From: Acetatifactor sp.
GTDB taxonomy: Bacteria > Bacillota > Clostridia > Lachnospirales > Lachnospiraceae
Reading direction: 5' to 3'
Assembly (NCBI GenBank): GCA_024693365.1
Contig: JAILLF010000005.1
Span: forward strand, 1-48,786
Length of the DNA stretch: 48,786 nt
Shown here: one piece after another, positions 34,023 through 43,100 of the stretch
Numbering within the stretch: position 1 is the first letter of the stretch
How the letters are laid out: every line of letters starts with the position of its first letter
Position numbers and translations under genes: made by a program
The notes under the pieces: generated by a model
Told to the model about the DNA's origin: nothing
Database searches by the model: none
Seen by the model: only the letters and a program-made list of their open reading frames with translations

Positions 34023-35282
34023 TCACTGTTCCATCTTCTTCATCTTCAATCCCACGCCGCCAAGGCTCAGAATGATGATCAAATATGCTACCGTAATACA
34101 TAATACCACAAAATAGCCCAACTTGTCTCCCATAAAAATTTGATCAATGCTGTCCATAAACCATCTCTGTGGCATAATATACGAAACGGTCTTCACGATC
34201 TTTGACGCATCGTCCAGCGGGAAGTACAGACCTGCCAGCAGAGAGGAGAGGGACCAAATCGTAAATGCCACGAAATTCGCGGTCATCACGTCGCCGGAAA
34301 GGATTCCCAAAAGCAGGCTCATGGAATTAAAGATGATTCCCATCAGGAATACCATGAAAAGGAAAGACAGTCTGCTCATGCCAAGCTGTTCCTGTCCAAG
34401 AAAAAGCGTCAGCACTGCCAGGATTCCCGTGATCATTAAGGATACGATCACGGAGGTCACGAATTTGGATGCAAAATACGTAAAATTGCCCGTTCCCGTA
34501 AGCTGGATCCTGGTAACTACCCTGTGCTTTTCCTCCTCGATCGCGGTATGCGCCACGATCACGCCGCAGAAGACAAAGCAAAGCGTGAGGAACGAAAACG
34601 CATATCCCATCTGCGCCTTTTGATTGACCTGCTTTCTCGTGAGGTCAGCCGCACCCTTTTTCGCGATGGACCGGATTTCCTTTGCCGGATCCTCTTCGTG
34701 AAGCTTTTCCATTTCCTTCGCGAGTTCATTTCCCTGCTTTCCGCTGTAGCGGGCCACGTCCATGGCTTCCTGCAAGAATCCCTTGCTCTCCCTTTCAAAG
34801 AGTTCAAACCGCTCGTCCTCCGAAAGCACGTAGATGGTCATGGCCCTAGCCGCGTCGCCCTCCGTAATTGCCTCGTCAAACGCTTCCGAAAGATACAGCG
34901 CGGCGCCCATGCGATCCTCAAAACCGTCTTTTTCCATGCGCCGGTCAACGTCACCCTTCGTCATTCCGGGCGCCTTTGCCCTGCAGACCAAAAGCGTGCC
35001 GCACTTAGCCAGATTGTTTAGAAACGCCTCTGAAAGCCCGCTCCCCGACGCATCATAGGCCTTGATCACGAATTCACCGTTTTTTCCGTAATAAGCAACC
35101 TTTTGGTCCACGCCGTCAATTTCCTTTACTTCCTGCGTATGCTCCTCGCGGAAATATGCCAGATCAGAATTGCCGTTGACGTTCAAAATGAACGTGGCCA
35201 GGATCGGCATCGTGATCAGAAAGAACCAAAAGCCCTTATTCCGGAACAATAATTTTATGCTCGTCTTGATGAGATTTCCCAT
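34023..35282 (-). CDS. ABC-2 family transporter permease (second permease)
   Basis: 419 residues. ABC2_membrane_3-like layout: one helix near the N terminus (FRNKGFWFFLITMPILATFI), a large extracellular loop of ~200 residues, then five or six helices (AFSFLTLCFVFCGVIV to LCITVAYLIIILSLGGVGL). ATG at MGNLIKTS follows AGAGAGGTTAACC; it is only two bases from the previous permease's stop, so the two are translationally coupled. With the paired permease and ATPase it forms one exporter, substrate unknown. Confidence 0.9.
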   Translation of the reverse strand: MGNLIKTSIKLLFRNKGFWFFLITMPILATFILNVNGNSDLAYFREEHTQEVKEIDGVDQKVAYYGKNGEFVIKAYDASGSGLSEAFLNNLAKCGTLLVCRAKAPGMTKGDVDRRMEKDGFEDRMGAALYLSEAFDEAITEGDAARAMTIYVLSEDERFELFERESKGFLQEAMDVARYSGKQGNELAKEMEKLHEEDPAKEIRSIAKKGAADLTRKQVNQKAQMGYAFSFLTLCFVFCGVIVAHTAIEEEKHRVVTRIQLTGTGNFTYFASKFVTSVIVSLMITGILAVLTLFLGQEQLGMSRLSFLFMVFLMGIIFNSMSLLLGILSGDVMTANFVAFTIWSLSSLLAGLYFPLDDASKIVKTVSYIMPQRWFMDSIDQIFMGDKLGYFVVLCITVAYLIIILSLGGVGLKMKKMEQ

Positions 35283-35284
35283 GG

Positions 35285-36415
35285 TTAACCTCTCTTTCTT
35301 GCCGCGCCAAATACAAGCGCAAGCCCGGAGCAAACAACCGTCATTCCGCCTGAGATCAAAAGGGATCTCCACACGTAATCGCTGTGCCCCATGCAGGACA
35401 ATTCCGTCAGCGCCCGGTTCCCGTGATAGATCGGGGAAATCGCCTTGAGGGTTGCCGGCAAACTTGAAAACATATAGGTTTCAAACGTACCTCCAAAGAA
35501 TCCCCACGTCCACACGACGGCAAAGCTTATGATAACCGAAAGCACCATGCTGTCCGTAAGCGCGTAAATCATCAATTCAAACGCAGACGCCGCAAGTACC
35601 ATAAAAAGCATGACTGCCGCGCTCTGCACAAGATGCTCTCCCCAATGCACCTCCAGCATCGTCTGGGCGATTAACGCCGCAATGAACTCACAGACGGCGA
35701 CCATGACAAACATGGGAAGCAGCCTTCCAAGATAGACCTGCAGCTGTGACATGCCGGCAACCTGATATTTCTTCCGGATGCCATATTTCTTTTCATTTCC
35801 AAGGATCCCCGCCGCACAGATCAGCGCGCACCATCCAAAATACACGATCTCCACGATCCCGTAGTAATCCTTGGAATCAATGGCCCGCATAAACTTCGGT
35901 CGTTCCACGTCTAAGGCGATCTCGCCGTCCTTTCCTTCGTCCGTCACTTCGCTTGGCATCCCCGCCTGCCCCGTCGCCATGGCACTGATGATTTGTAATT
36001 TTATGCGATCTGCTTCTTCCACGTACGCATTCAGCAGATATTCCAGCGTCATACCCTCTGCCTTTGCGTCCTCACGCGTCCATACGACGTAAGTATCATC
36101 GCCAAATTCCACAAACCCTTTCAGGTCATGGCTTTCCATCAATGTTTTGGGCTCTCCGTCCGCATACTCTTCAAAGATGACGTCCGCTTCTTTTGCTACA
36201 GCCTTAAAGGTCTCCATGCCTGCGCTGAAAAAACTCTTCTCCGTAATCCGGTAGCCAACCTGGAACGGACCCTGCTTCTGATAAGATTCCATTAAGGCGG
36301 AAAAGGCATTCGACAGCACGGACAAAATAACCAGGGGACATAGGATATACAAAAACAGATTGGCCGGGCTTCGAAACATTAACTTTAGATTATTCTTGAT
36401 CAAATATCTTATCAT
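35285..36415 (-). CDS. ABC-2 family transporter permease (first permease)
   Basis: 376 residues, same topology as the downstream permease: N-terminal helix (KLMFRSPANLFLYILCPLVI), ~160-residue outside loop, then a helix cluster (YFGWCALICAAGIL to ISFAVVWTWGFFGGTF) and a last helix near the end. The start MIRYLIKNN is placed 14 bp after the ATPase stop with AGGGGAAGTAAGAAG upstream; the frame is open another 41 codons, but those overlap the ATPase gene. Two related but diverged permeases imply a heterodimeric pore. Confidence 0.9.
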   Translation of the reverse strand: MIRYLIKNNLKLMFRSPANLFLYILCPLVILSVLSNAFSALMESYQKQGPFQVGYRITEKSFFSAGMETFKAVAKEADVIFEEYADGEPKTLMESHDLKGFVEFGDDTYVVWTREDAKAEGMTLEYLLNAYVEEADRIKLQIISAMATGQAGMPSEVTDEGKDGEIALDVERPKFMRAIDSKDYYGIVEIVYFGWCALICAAGILGNEKKYGIRKKYQVAGMSQLQVYLGRLLPMFVMVAVCEFIAALIAQTMLEVHWGEHLVQSAAVMLFMVLAASAFELMIYALTDSMVLSVIISFAVVWTWGFFGGTFETYMFSSLPATLKAISPIYHGNRALTELSCMGHSDYVWRSLLISGGMTVVCSGLALVFGAARKRG

Positions 36416-36429
36416 CTTCTTACTTCCCC

Positions 36430-37182
36430 TTAATAATCCCTGAGTTTCTTCCCCGTCAGCGTTAAGAACACTTCCTCCAGGGAGATGTCCTCCGCGTCTT
36501 TTGTTACAAGCTTTTTCAGTTCCTGGCTTGTGCCGCACGCAATGATCTTTCCGTTGTCCATGATGGCAATCCTCGTGCAGATCGCCTCCACCTCTTCCAT
36601 GTAATGGCTAGTGTAGATGATCGTTGCGCCGTTTTGGTTGGATTCCTTGATCTTGCTCAGAATAAAATTTCTTGATTGCGGATCGATTCCGACCGTGGGT
36701 TCGTCAAAGATAAGGAGCTCCGGATGATGTCCGATCGCGCACGCAATGTTTAGCCTTCGCTTCATGCCGCCGGAAAAGCTTTTCGCATAGTCGCCTCTCC
36801 GCTCGGAAAGTCCCACGTATTCAAGGGATTCCTCCACTGCCGCCTTTAACTGCGCACCCTTGATCCCATACAGGGAGGTAAAGAGCTCCACGTTCTCCCA
36901 GGCCTTCAGATTGCCGTGAATGGCAAGGTCCTGCGGAATGTAGCCAAGCTTTCTCACCAATTCCTTTCGGTGCTTTCGAAAATCCTTTCCCATGAATTCC
37001 ACGCTCCCCAGCGTCGGCTTTACAATGTCGCAGATCATGTTCATGGTCGTGCTCTTTCCCGCGCCGTTCGGCCCAAGGAGTCCAAACACCTCGCCCCTTT
37101 GGATTTCCAGATTTAAATTGTCCACAACCACCCTGTTGTCATATTTTTTGGTCAGATCCTTTGTTCTCAGCATGACTTCCAT
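36430..37182 (-). CDS. ABC transporter ATP-binding protein
   Basis: 250-residue cytoplasmic ATPase: Walker A GLLGPNGAGKST, Q-loop GYIPQDLAIHG, signature SFSGGMKRRLNIACA, Walker B LLIFDEPTVGID, switch His in IYTSHYMEEVE. It resembles the CcmA/NatA class of drug or peptide exporters. First gene of the five-gene operon ATPase-permease-permease-kinase-regulator. No sharp promoter consensus was seen in the 100 bp upstream; a strong terminator isolates it from the DUF6273 gene. Confidence 0.97.
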   Translation of the reverse strand: MEVMLRTKDLTKKYDNRVVVDNLNLEIQRGEVFGLLGPNGAGKSTTMNMICDIVKPTLGSVEFMGKDFRKHRKELVRKLGYIPQDLAIHGNLKAWENVELFTSLYGIKGAQLKAAVEESLEYVGLSERRGDYAKSFSGGMKRRLNIACAIGHHPELLIFDEPTVGIDPQSRNFILSKIKESNQNGATIIYTSHYMEEVEAICTRIAIMDNGKIIACGTSQELKKLVTKDAEDISLEEVFLTLTGKKLRDY

Positions 37183-37290
37183 TTTGTTCCCTCACTTCTT
37201 TGCGTATCGCTCTCACGGCTCCCGCGCTTTCCGCCGCGGCTTTCCCGTTTACAATCCCATCCTAACAATTCCCTAATGATTTTTGTAGTG

Positions 37291-37339
37291 AAAAAAGGAA
37301 TGATTTCAACGTGACTTTTGTCACGTCAAAATCATTCCC
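37291..37339 (-). terminator. Rho-independent terminator of the DUF6273 protein gene
   Basis: Stem GGAATGATTTTGACGTGAC / GTCACGTTGAAATCATTCC with an AAAA loop and TTTTTT tail on the minus strand. Strong. Confidence 0.93.
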
Positions 37340-37376
37340 CGTTCTCTGACATAAATGCCTAGTCTCTGTTTTCTCC

Positions 37377-39071
37377 TTACTGACCGAGAAATCTCTCAGC
37401 AAGCCATAACGGCCCGTACCATGGAATGGCTTCATCAACGACAATGTCATATCCATGAATGGTGAAGAGATATTCCGTACCCTCATAGGTACAGGAATAG
37501 ACAAGCGTAAGCTCCGGATGATCTGCAAGCTTTCTCATAACGTCAATCGGCAGTGCGTAATTGCTCTTAAAGTATACCGTCTTTGCATTTCCGGAATTCA
37601 GTGCGTTATCCAATGCCTCCCGAAGCGGATCAAGAATCATTCCGTCAATACTCGTAACCCACGCGGGCGCAGGCCGCTCATCCTGTGAATCATCAGAATC
37701 TCCCAACCCTGCATTCTCCGCATTGGGTATGGAAATCTGTCTAAGCGCACTGGAGTAATCGGTCTCTTTTCCTCCATTTACGTCTTCCGCGGCAATATAA
37801 GCGAAATAATCGGTCCCGCAGGTTTTTGCCGCATATGCAGCCGGAAGCGTAAAGCTTCCCGTTCCGTCACTCAGGTCATCCGTATCAAGAATGATGTATT
37901 CAAAGCCATCCGATACAGCCTTGCCCGGCACGTATTCCTTTTCCAAAAGTATTACGGACACTTGCGTTGCATTACTTACGTCGTCGCCGGACAAGGTATA
38001 GGGAACGGTAATGCCATTGCCATTCCTTACGATCTCCTCCCCTGACGGTATGTCTATCTCCATGTCGGGATCCAAAAGAGTGAGCTTGTATTCGGCATAA
38101 TTCTCTCCTGCCACTCCTGAAACTAGGGTCGATGAGATAATGGTGGAAAGACTGACGTTGAAGGCTGGGCATACGTGCTGTAATCTGTTGCATGCAACCG
38201 GCAGAATGGGATATGCGCCGCATACTGCTATCCAAGGTGCACCCGTGCTTACCTGATCCTGCAGTTCAGATCGGAGAAAATAAGAAAAATCGCTGTTTTT
38301 AAACCGATTCCCGTCATTCCCTGCCGTATCCTTATAGCCATAGGAAGGCCTAGCCAATTCCGCTGCATCCAGAACAAATACTTTGTCGCCGTTTAACGGA
38401 GCAAAACGGTACAAAGCCTCCGCGTCACCATGTTCAAAATTGTAATCCGTGCCGTCTCCCGGTGCCGGTGCCGTTTTGAAGCTATATGCAATGGAATCCT
38501 TTTCTATCTTTGTGAGATTCCCTTCCTTCTCCAAAAAATCTGCGCCGTTTAATCCAGCTCTGAGATCGCTGTATTGCCACTCACCGGCACTCGCGGCTCC
38601 GGGATTCGCGATACCGTCTTCGTCGAAAGAGGTACGATAGAGCCTCCTGTCGCAATCAAGAAGAAGGCTTCCTCCCGCCACGCCAAAATCTTCCGAATTT
38701 CTGTCAAGCACCCTGTACGTGGTAGGATCCGTTCCGTTATACGAACCGTAATAGACAAAGCTCCACCCGCCCGTATTGCAAGGCTGCCCGTAAGCCGTCG
38801 TCCCGTCATCATAAAACCAATAGGTTCCCTCTCCGGCTCCTTCCAAATTAGCATCCTGCCAGCTTCCCGTCTGGTAGATTGGATTTCCGATGGCACCGGT
38901 TCCAAGACCAGTTATGGTCTTATCCCCCTCCGCATGAACCACTGACGGCATGCTGCAAAACGGAATGCCGGTCATCATTACGGAGAAAACAATGCTTCCT
39001 GCCACCGCTTTCCTTACGATGTTTTTAGCATCATTTACTCCCCGTTTTGTTTTCGTTTTTGTCCTTCTCAT
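37377..39071 (-). CDS. Secreted DUF6273 protein with a C-terminal module shared with the giant LysM protein
   Basis: 564 residues. Basic N terminus plus hydrophobic core (IVRKAVAGSIVFSVMMTG) is a signal peptide cut near VHAEG. Residues ~60-310 match DUF6273 (GGWSFVYYGSYNGTDPTTYR, LLLDCDRRLYRTSFDED). A linker with Ig-like strands follows (residues ~320-470). Residues ~484-564 (DPLREALDNALNSGNAKT, DVMRKLADHPELTLVYS, VDEAIPWYGPLWL) align with the region before LysM in the 2789-residue protein. No LPXTG, LysM or membrane anchor, so it is released or held by partner binding. Strong AAGGAGGTACTT site before the ATG. Function unknown; surface or matrix protein likely. Confidence 0.82.
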   Translation of the reverse strand: MRRTKTKTKRGVNDAKNIVRKAVAGSIVFSVMMTGIPFCSMPSVVHAEGDKTITGLGTGAIGNPIYQTGSWQDANLEGAGEGTYWFYDDGTTAYGQPCNTGGWSFVYYGSYNGTDPTTYRVLDRNSEDFGVAGGSLLLDCDRRLYRTSFDEDGIANPGAASAGEWQYSDLRAGLNGADFLEKEGNLTKIEKDSIAYSFKTAPAPGDGTDYNFEHGDAEALYRFAPLNGDKVFVLDAAELARPSYGYKDTAGNDGNRFKNSDFSYFLRSELQDQVSTGAPWIAVCGAYPILPVACNRLQHVCPAFNVSLSTIISSTLVSGVAGENYAEYKLTLLDPDMEIDIPSGEEIVRNGNGITVPYTLSGDDVSNATQVSVILLEKEYVPGKAVSDGFEYIILDTDDLSDGTGSFTLPAAYAAKTCGTDYFAYIAAEDVNGGKETDYSSALRQISIPNAENAGLGDSDDSQDERPAPAWVTSIDGMILDPLREALDNALNSGNAKTVYFKSNYALPIDVMRKLADHPELTLVYSCTYEGTEYLFTIHGYDIVVDEAIPWYGPLWLAERFLGQ

Positions 39072-39244
39072 AAGTACCTCCTTATTTTCACCGCGGTAAC
39101 CCCCCGCCGTACTTATAAACTATATCGTGGCCATTCTGCGACTTTTTATCAACGTAAGGAAAAAAACAAACCAGATGCAAATCGAACTAAATCTCATAAA
39201 AATGGAAAATACAGAGTTTCTCGGAATACTCCCGGATTTTCATA

Positions 39245-39274
39245 TTGCAGTAAACCATTTCCGTTTGATATAAT
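39245..39274 (+). promoter_or_regulatory. Sigma-A promoter with extended -10 for the AraC gene
   Basis: TTGCAG, 18-bp spacer ending TGA, TATAAT; about 65 bp before the ATG. The divergent DUF6273 gene starts 268 bp away and probably has its own promoter near 39110-39150, which I could not define cleanly. Confidence 0.75.
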
Positions 39275-39339
39275 CGATATATCAGACGGAATTTCTCAAA
39301 TAATCCTCGATCACAATCATTCAGAAGGGAGAAACGGGT

Positions 39340-40071
39340 ATGCCTGACATCGACAAGCAATTGATCGATCAATTGGATATCAATCAAAAGAATAATTTTC
39401 TTCACAGAAACTATGAAAAAGAGATTGCGTTTTATCGCATGGTTCAAAACGGCGATATTGAATCCCTGAACAAATTCAGAATCACCCCGCGTAAAGAAGG
39501 GCTTGGACTTCTCAGCGAAGATCCCATCGAAAATCTCAAATACCATACGATTATATTGGCTGCGATTCTTGCACGCTTTTGCATCAATGGCGGCATGAAC
39601 ATCGAGATATCTTATACTCTCAGTGATCTATACATACAGACACTCTCAAAGCTCCGGGATGAAGATAAGATCTGTTCGCTCCACAGGGAGATGGTCTACA
39701 ATTATGCGAACCGCATGAGAGCGCAAAAAAATAATTCCTCTTATCCGAAGCACGTCCGGGATGCCATGGATTATATCCAAAATCATTTGACGCAACAAAT
39801 TTCGCTGGATGAACTGAGCGGCAAGCTCTACTTGAACAAGTCTTATCTCTGCGCGCTTTTTAAGCGGACAACCGGTACGTCCATGGGCCAATACATAGAA
39901 GAGCAAAGAATTCTAAGGGCAAAGCATTACATGGAGTATACGGAGATGTCTTTCACGGAAATCGCGCAAGCGCTTCATTTTTCATCCTCCTCTCATTTCA
40001 GCAGAAGCTTTAAGAAGATAACGGGATATGCGCCCAGAGATTACAAGCTGCGATCGTCCGAGACTATCTGA
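39340..40071 (+). CDS. AraC family transcriptional regulator
   Basis: 243 residues. The C-terminal ~100 residues are the double helix-turn-helix of AraC/XylS proteins: ISLDELSGKLYLNKSYLCAL, FKRTTGTSMGQYIEEQR, MSFTEIAQALHFSSSSHFSR, FKKITGYAPRDYK. The N-terminal ~135 residues are all-helical (YEKEIAFYRMVQNGDIESLN; IILAAILARFCINGGMN), a sensing domain seen in YesN-like Firmicutes regulators, without a cupin. GAAGGGAGAAACGGGT precedes the ATG. It is on the opposite strand to the two secreted proteins on either side, which are plausible targets (inference). Confidence 0.93.
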   Translation: MPDIDKQLIDQLDINQKNNFLHRNYEKEIAFYRMVQNGDIESLNKFRITPRKEGLGLLSEDPIENLKYHTIILAAILARFCINGGMNIEISYTLSDLYIQTLSKLRDEDKICSLHREMVYNYANRMRAQKNNSSYPKHVRDAMDYIQNHLTQQISLDELSGKLYLNKSYLCALFKRTTGTSMGQYIEEQRILRAKHYMEYTEMSFTEIAQALHFSSSSHFSRSFKKITGYAPRDYKLRSSETI

Positions 40072-40112
40072 AAGAGCCCCTGACATGTTTCAAAAACATA
40101 TCAGGGGCTCTT
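40072..40112. terminator. Long perfect hairpin between convergent AraC and giant genes
   Basis: AAGAGCCCCTGA / TCAGGGGCTCTT, 12 perfect pairs, continued by ATGTTT / AAACAT. It starts at the AraC stop codon. T-runs are short on both strands, but position and strength suggest a bidirectional terminator. Confidence 0.75.
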
Positions 40113-40152
40113 CACCCGTCAATACATTCTATTAATACACAGACTTTTTATA

Positions 40153-43100
40153 TCAATACTTCAACATCTGATTTGCCCAAATAAGATTCGGATTCTTAAT
40201 CAGATTCTTCTTCACCAGCCAATCCACCGTCACGTTGAATCTACGGGCAATCTTGGTAAGATTGTCGCCCCGGACTACCCTGTAGGTTCTTTCGCCTGTA
40301 GAAGGATTGAAGGAAGAAATTCTCAATCCGTAACGTCCATACAAATTCATCGGTCCATACCACGGTACGTCCGGATCCGTTACTACGTCCATCCCCCGAA
40401 TGGTCACTTCATAACTCACGTTTGCAAAATTGTACCGGAAGATCAGCGTGAGCTGCGGATGATCCTGCAAAGTCTTCATAATGTCATACGTCAGACCCGT
40501 TCCCTTATCCCAGGTTACCGTACGCTCCCCGCCAAGGGAAATCGCATATTTCAGAAGCTCGCGCAGCGGATCAAGATAATCCCCTTGCAGGATGGTCAGA
40601 TACGCACCAACGTAATGGATCCGGTAATTATCCCCTGCCTTCAGCGTGCCCTGCAGGATTGCATAGGTTCCCGGCAGTTCTCCAGCCTGGCGGGTCAGCT
40701 CTCCCGTCAAGGAATCGCTTCCCAAAAGTCCCGATACGGTATAAGTGAGTTTAGGATCCTTCTTTTCCGTATCCTTTATCTTTCCGTCAGCCACGACCGT
40801 AACCGTTCTGGCCGTAATCTCTAGCTTGCCATTTGTCGTTTTCACGATAAACTGCGCGGTCACGTCATTTCCCTGAACGTCCCTTACAATCGCCGTTCCG
40901 CTGATGGCGTTTTCCAGATTGCATACGTTGATGCTTCTCGGATCAGACGTTGTTAAGCCTTCCACGACGTATACGTTGCCATCCACGGTGAATCTCAGCG
41001 TCTCGAATCCGGCTGCACTCTTTTCGTTTCCGTCATAAACGTTTGCCGTATTACTGTTTGCCGTCACCATGATCTGATACTTTTCGCTTCTGTCCGTTAT
41101 CGTCAGTTTTCCTGCCGTCAAAGCACCCAGCACGTAGTTTGCCGTAACGTCCTTGCCCTCTCCGTCAACAACGTTGAAACTATTCTTGTCAAAGCTACCG
41201 TTATCATATGCGTTAACCAGCATCCCCTTGGGCGGAACGTAACCAATGATTGCCGTCTGTCCCAATACAATGTTTTCAAACACAACGCCCGTGCTTCCCG
41301 TCTGCTCGGATCCGTTATACTCCTTCGTCTCATCCCTGACGGAAACCGTCACCTTCCTCGGCTCTATCGTCAGCTTTCCTGCCGTCAGCGTTCCCAGTGC
41401 ATAGTATGCAGTCATGTCTTTTCCGCCACCATCGACAACCTTAAAACTGCTACTGTCGAAGCTGCCGTTATCATAAGAGTTCGCTTGAGAACCCTCAGAA
41501 GGCGTATAAATGATTGATGCCACGTGTCCGTCCAAAAGACCTTCAAACGTAACCTTAGTATTTCCTTCCTGCTCCGAACCGTTATACTCTGCCTTCGCGT
41601 CTGCCACGGAAGCAGTCACTTCATGGATTTTAATCTTATTCGTAAACGTCGTGGGTGAACCACTGCAGGTTATGCTCAGCGTTCCGTCTCCGTTATCGGT
41701 CACCGTTACCGTAACTTCCTTTATTTCCCCGTCATAGTTCACGCCGTCCATAACGTATCTGCTTGTACTCATTTGGATCGCGCCTCCCGGGATCACCTGT
41801 CTGACCTTGTAGGTATACGTTCTTCCCGCTTCAGCCTGATCATAATTGATGGCAGTATAGTTCCCGGTTTCACCCTGTTTGATCGATTTGCCTGTCTGTA
41901 ATACCATGCCATCCTTGTCCAACAGTTCGAACGTGAACGATTGATCCCCGAGAGCCTCGTCTGCGGCCACCGAAGCACTGATTGTTACCGATCCCGTTGC
42001 GTGATAAGCATTCGTAAACTCTGCCGTCTGCACCAACTCCGTTCCGTCCGCAACCAAATGTCCATTTCCGTCATTCTTCACCTTAATGGTTACGATTTTG
42101 TCCGTAGAATCATACGCCACGCCGTTAATGGTCTCTCCCTTTTTGGCCATGGAAACGGTATAAGCATAAGTTCCTTCCTCCGCAAAGGTTATCTTTCCAA
42201 AGCTCTCTACGTAGTCCAAGGAATTCTTAGTCACGGTCACGGACGTCTTTTCCGGCTTAGGTGTAGTGCCTATTGCCGAAATTGTAAACGTAAACGAATC
42301 TCCGTCCATCCACTCGCGACCCGTCAAATTAACCTTCGCCTTAATCTCTCCCTCCGCCTCCGTAATCTTGCGGACATTGGTAAACTCCGCCTGCGCGGGT
42401 GTTACGGAAATGGTTCCCGAATCGCCGGATTTTATGGTCGTAAAGCCGTCAGCCTCCTCCTGCGTCACCACGTAGCCCATTCCCACGGATAATCCTGACG
42501 AAGTTGCAGACTCTCCGCCTTTTAGACGGCACTCAGCCACGCCGTTCCAAAATGTCAGGTCACCGTACGTGCCATTCACGGAAGTATCGTCCAGAATAAC
42601 CGTAAAGGAAAACTCCCGATCCAGATCTGATGCCATGCTGGACGTCACCAGATTACTGATCTTAAGCTCGGACGTTTTTTTCATGGTTAATTCGCCGTCC
42701 ACGCAGGTTACGGTATAGTTCTTTGCCGTTCCCTTCGTAAATTCATAGCTTTCAACTTTATTTACCACCGGACTTTCCGCCGGGTTCGTGATCGTACCCG
42801 TCACAACTGCCATAATGGCATCCTCTCCAACAAGTCCTTCCACGTCATAACGGTCCCAGCTTTGCGCCAATCCGTTATAAGAAAATTCCCTGCTCTGTGC
42901 CGTGATTACGACAGCCTTTGGATTCACGGAGATCGTACCATAATTGCAAGTCACGGTGAGATCATACTGATCTGCATGATCCATCTGGTAAATAAACGTA
43001 TTGTTTTTGTCGTAGCTTTCGACGTCCGTGACACCGCTCGCCGTCGGGGTGATTCTCAAATAATCCTTACCATTCAGCAAAAATTCCGTTGTTCCCTCGT

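Noticed and set aside
32213..37182. BceAB-type bacitracin module linked to uppP
   Set aside because: The permeases are ABC-2 type, not the single large FtsX-like BceB, and uppP is 28 kb away.
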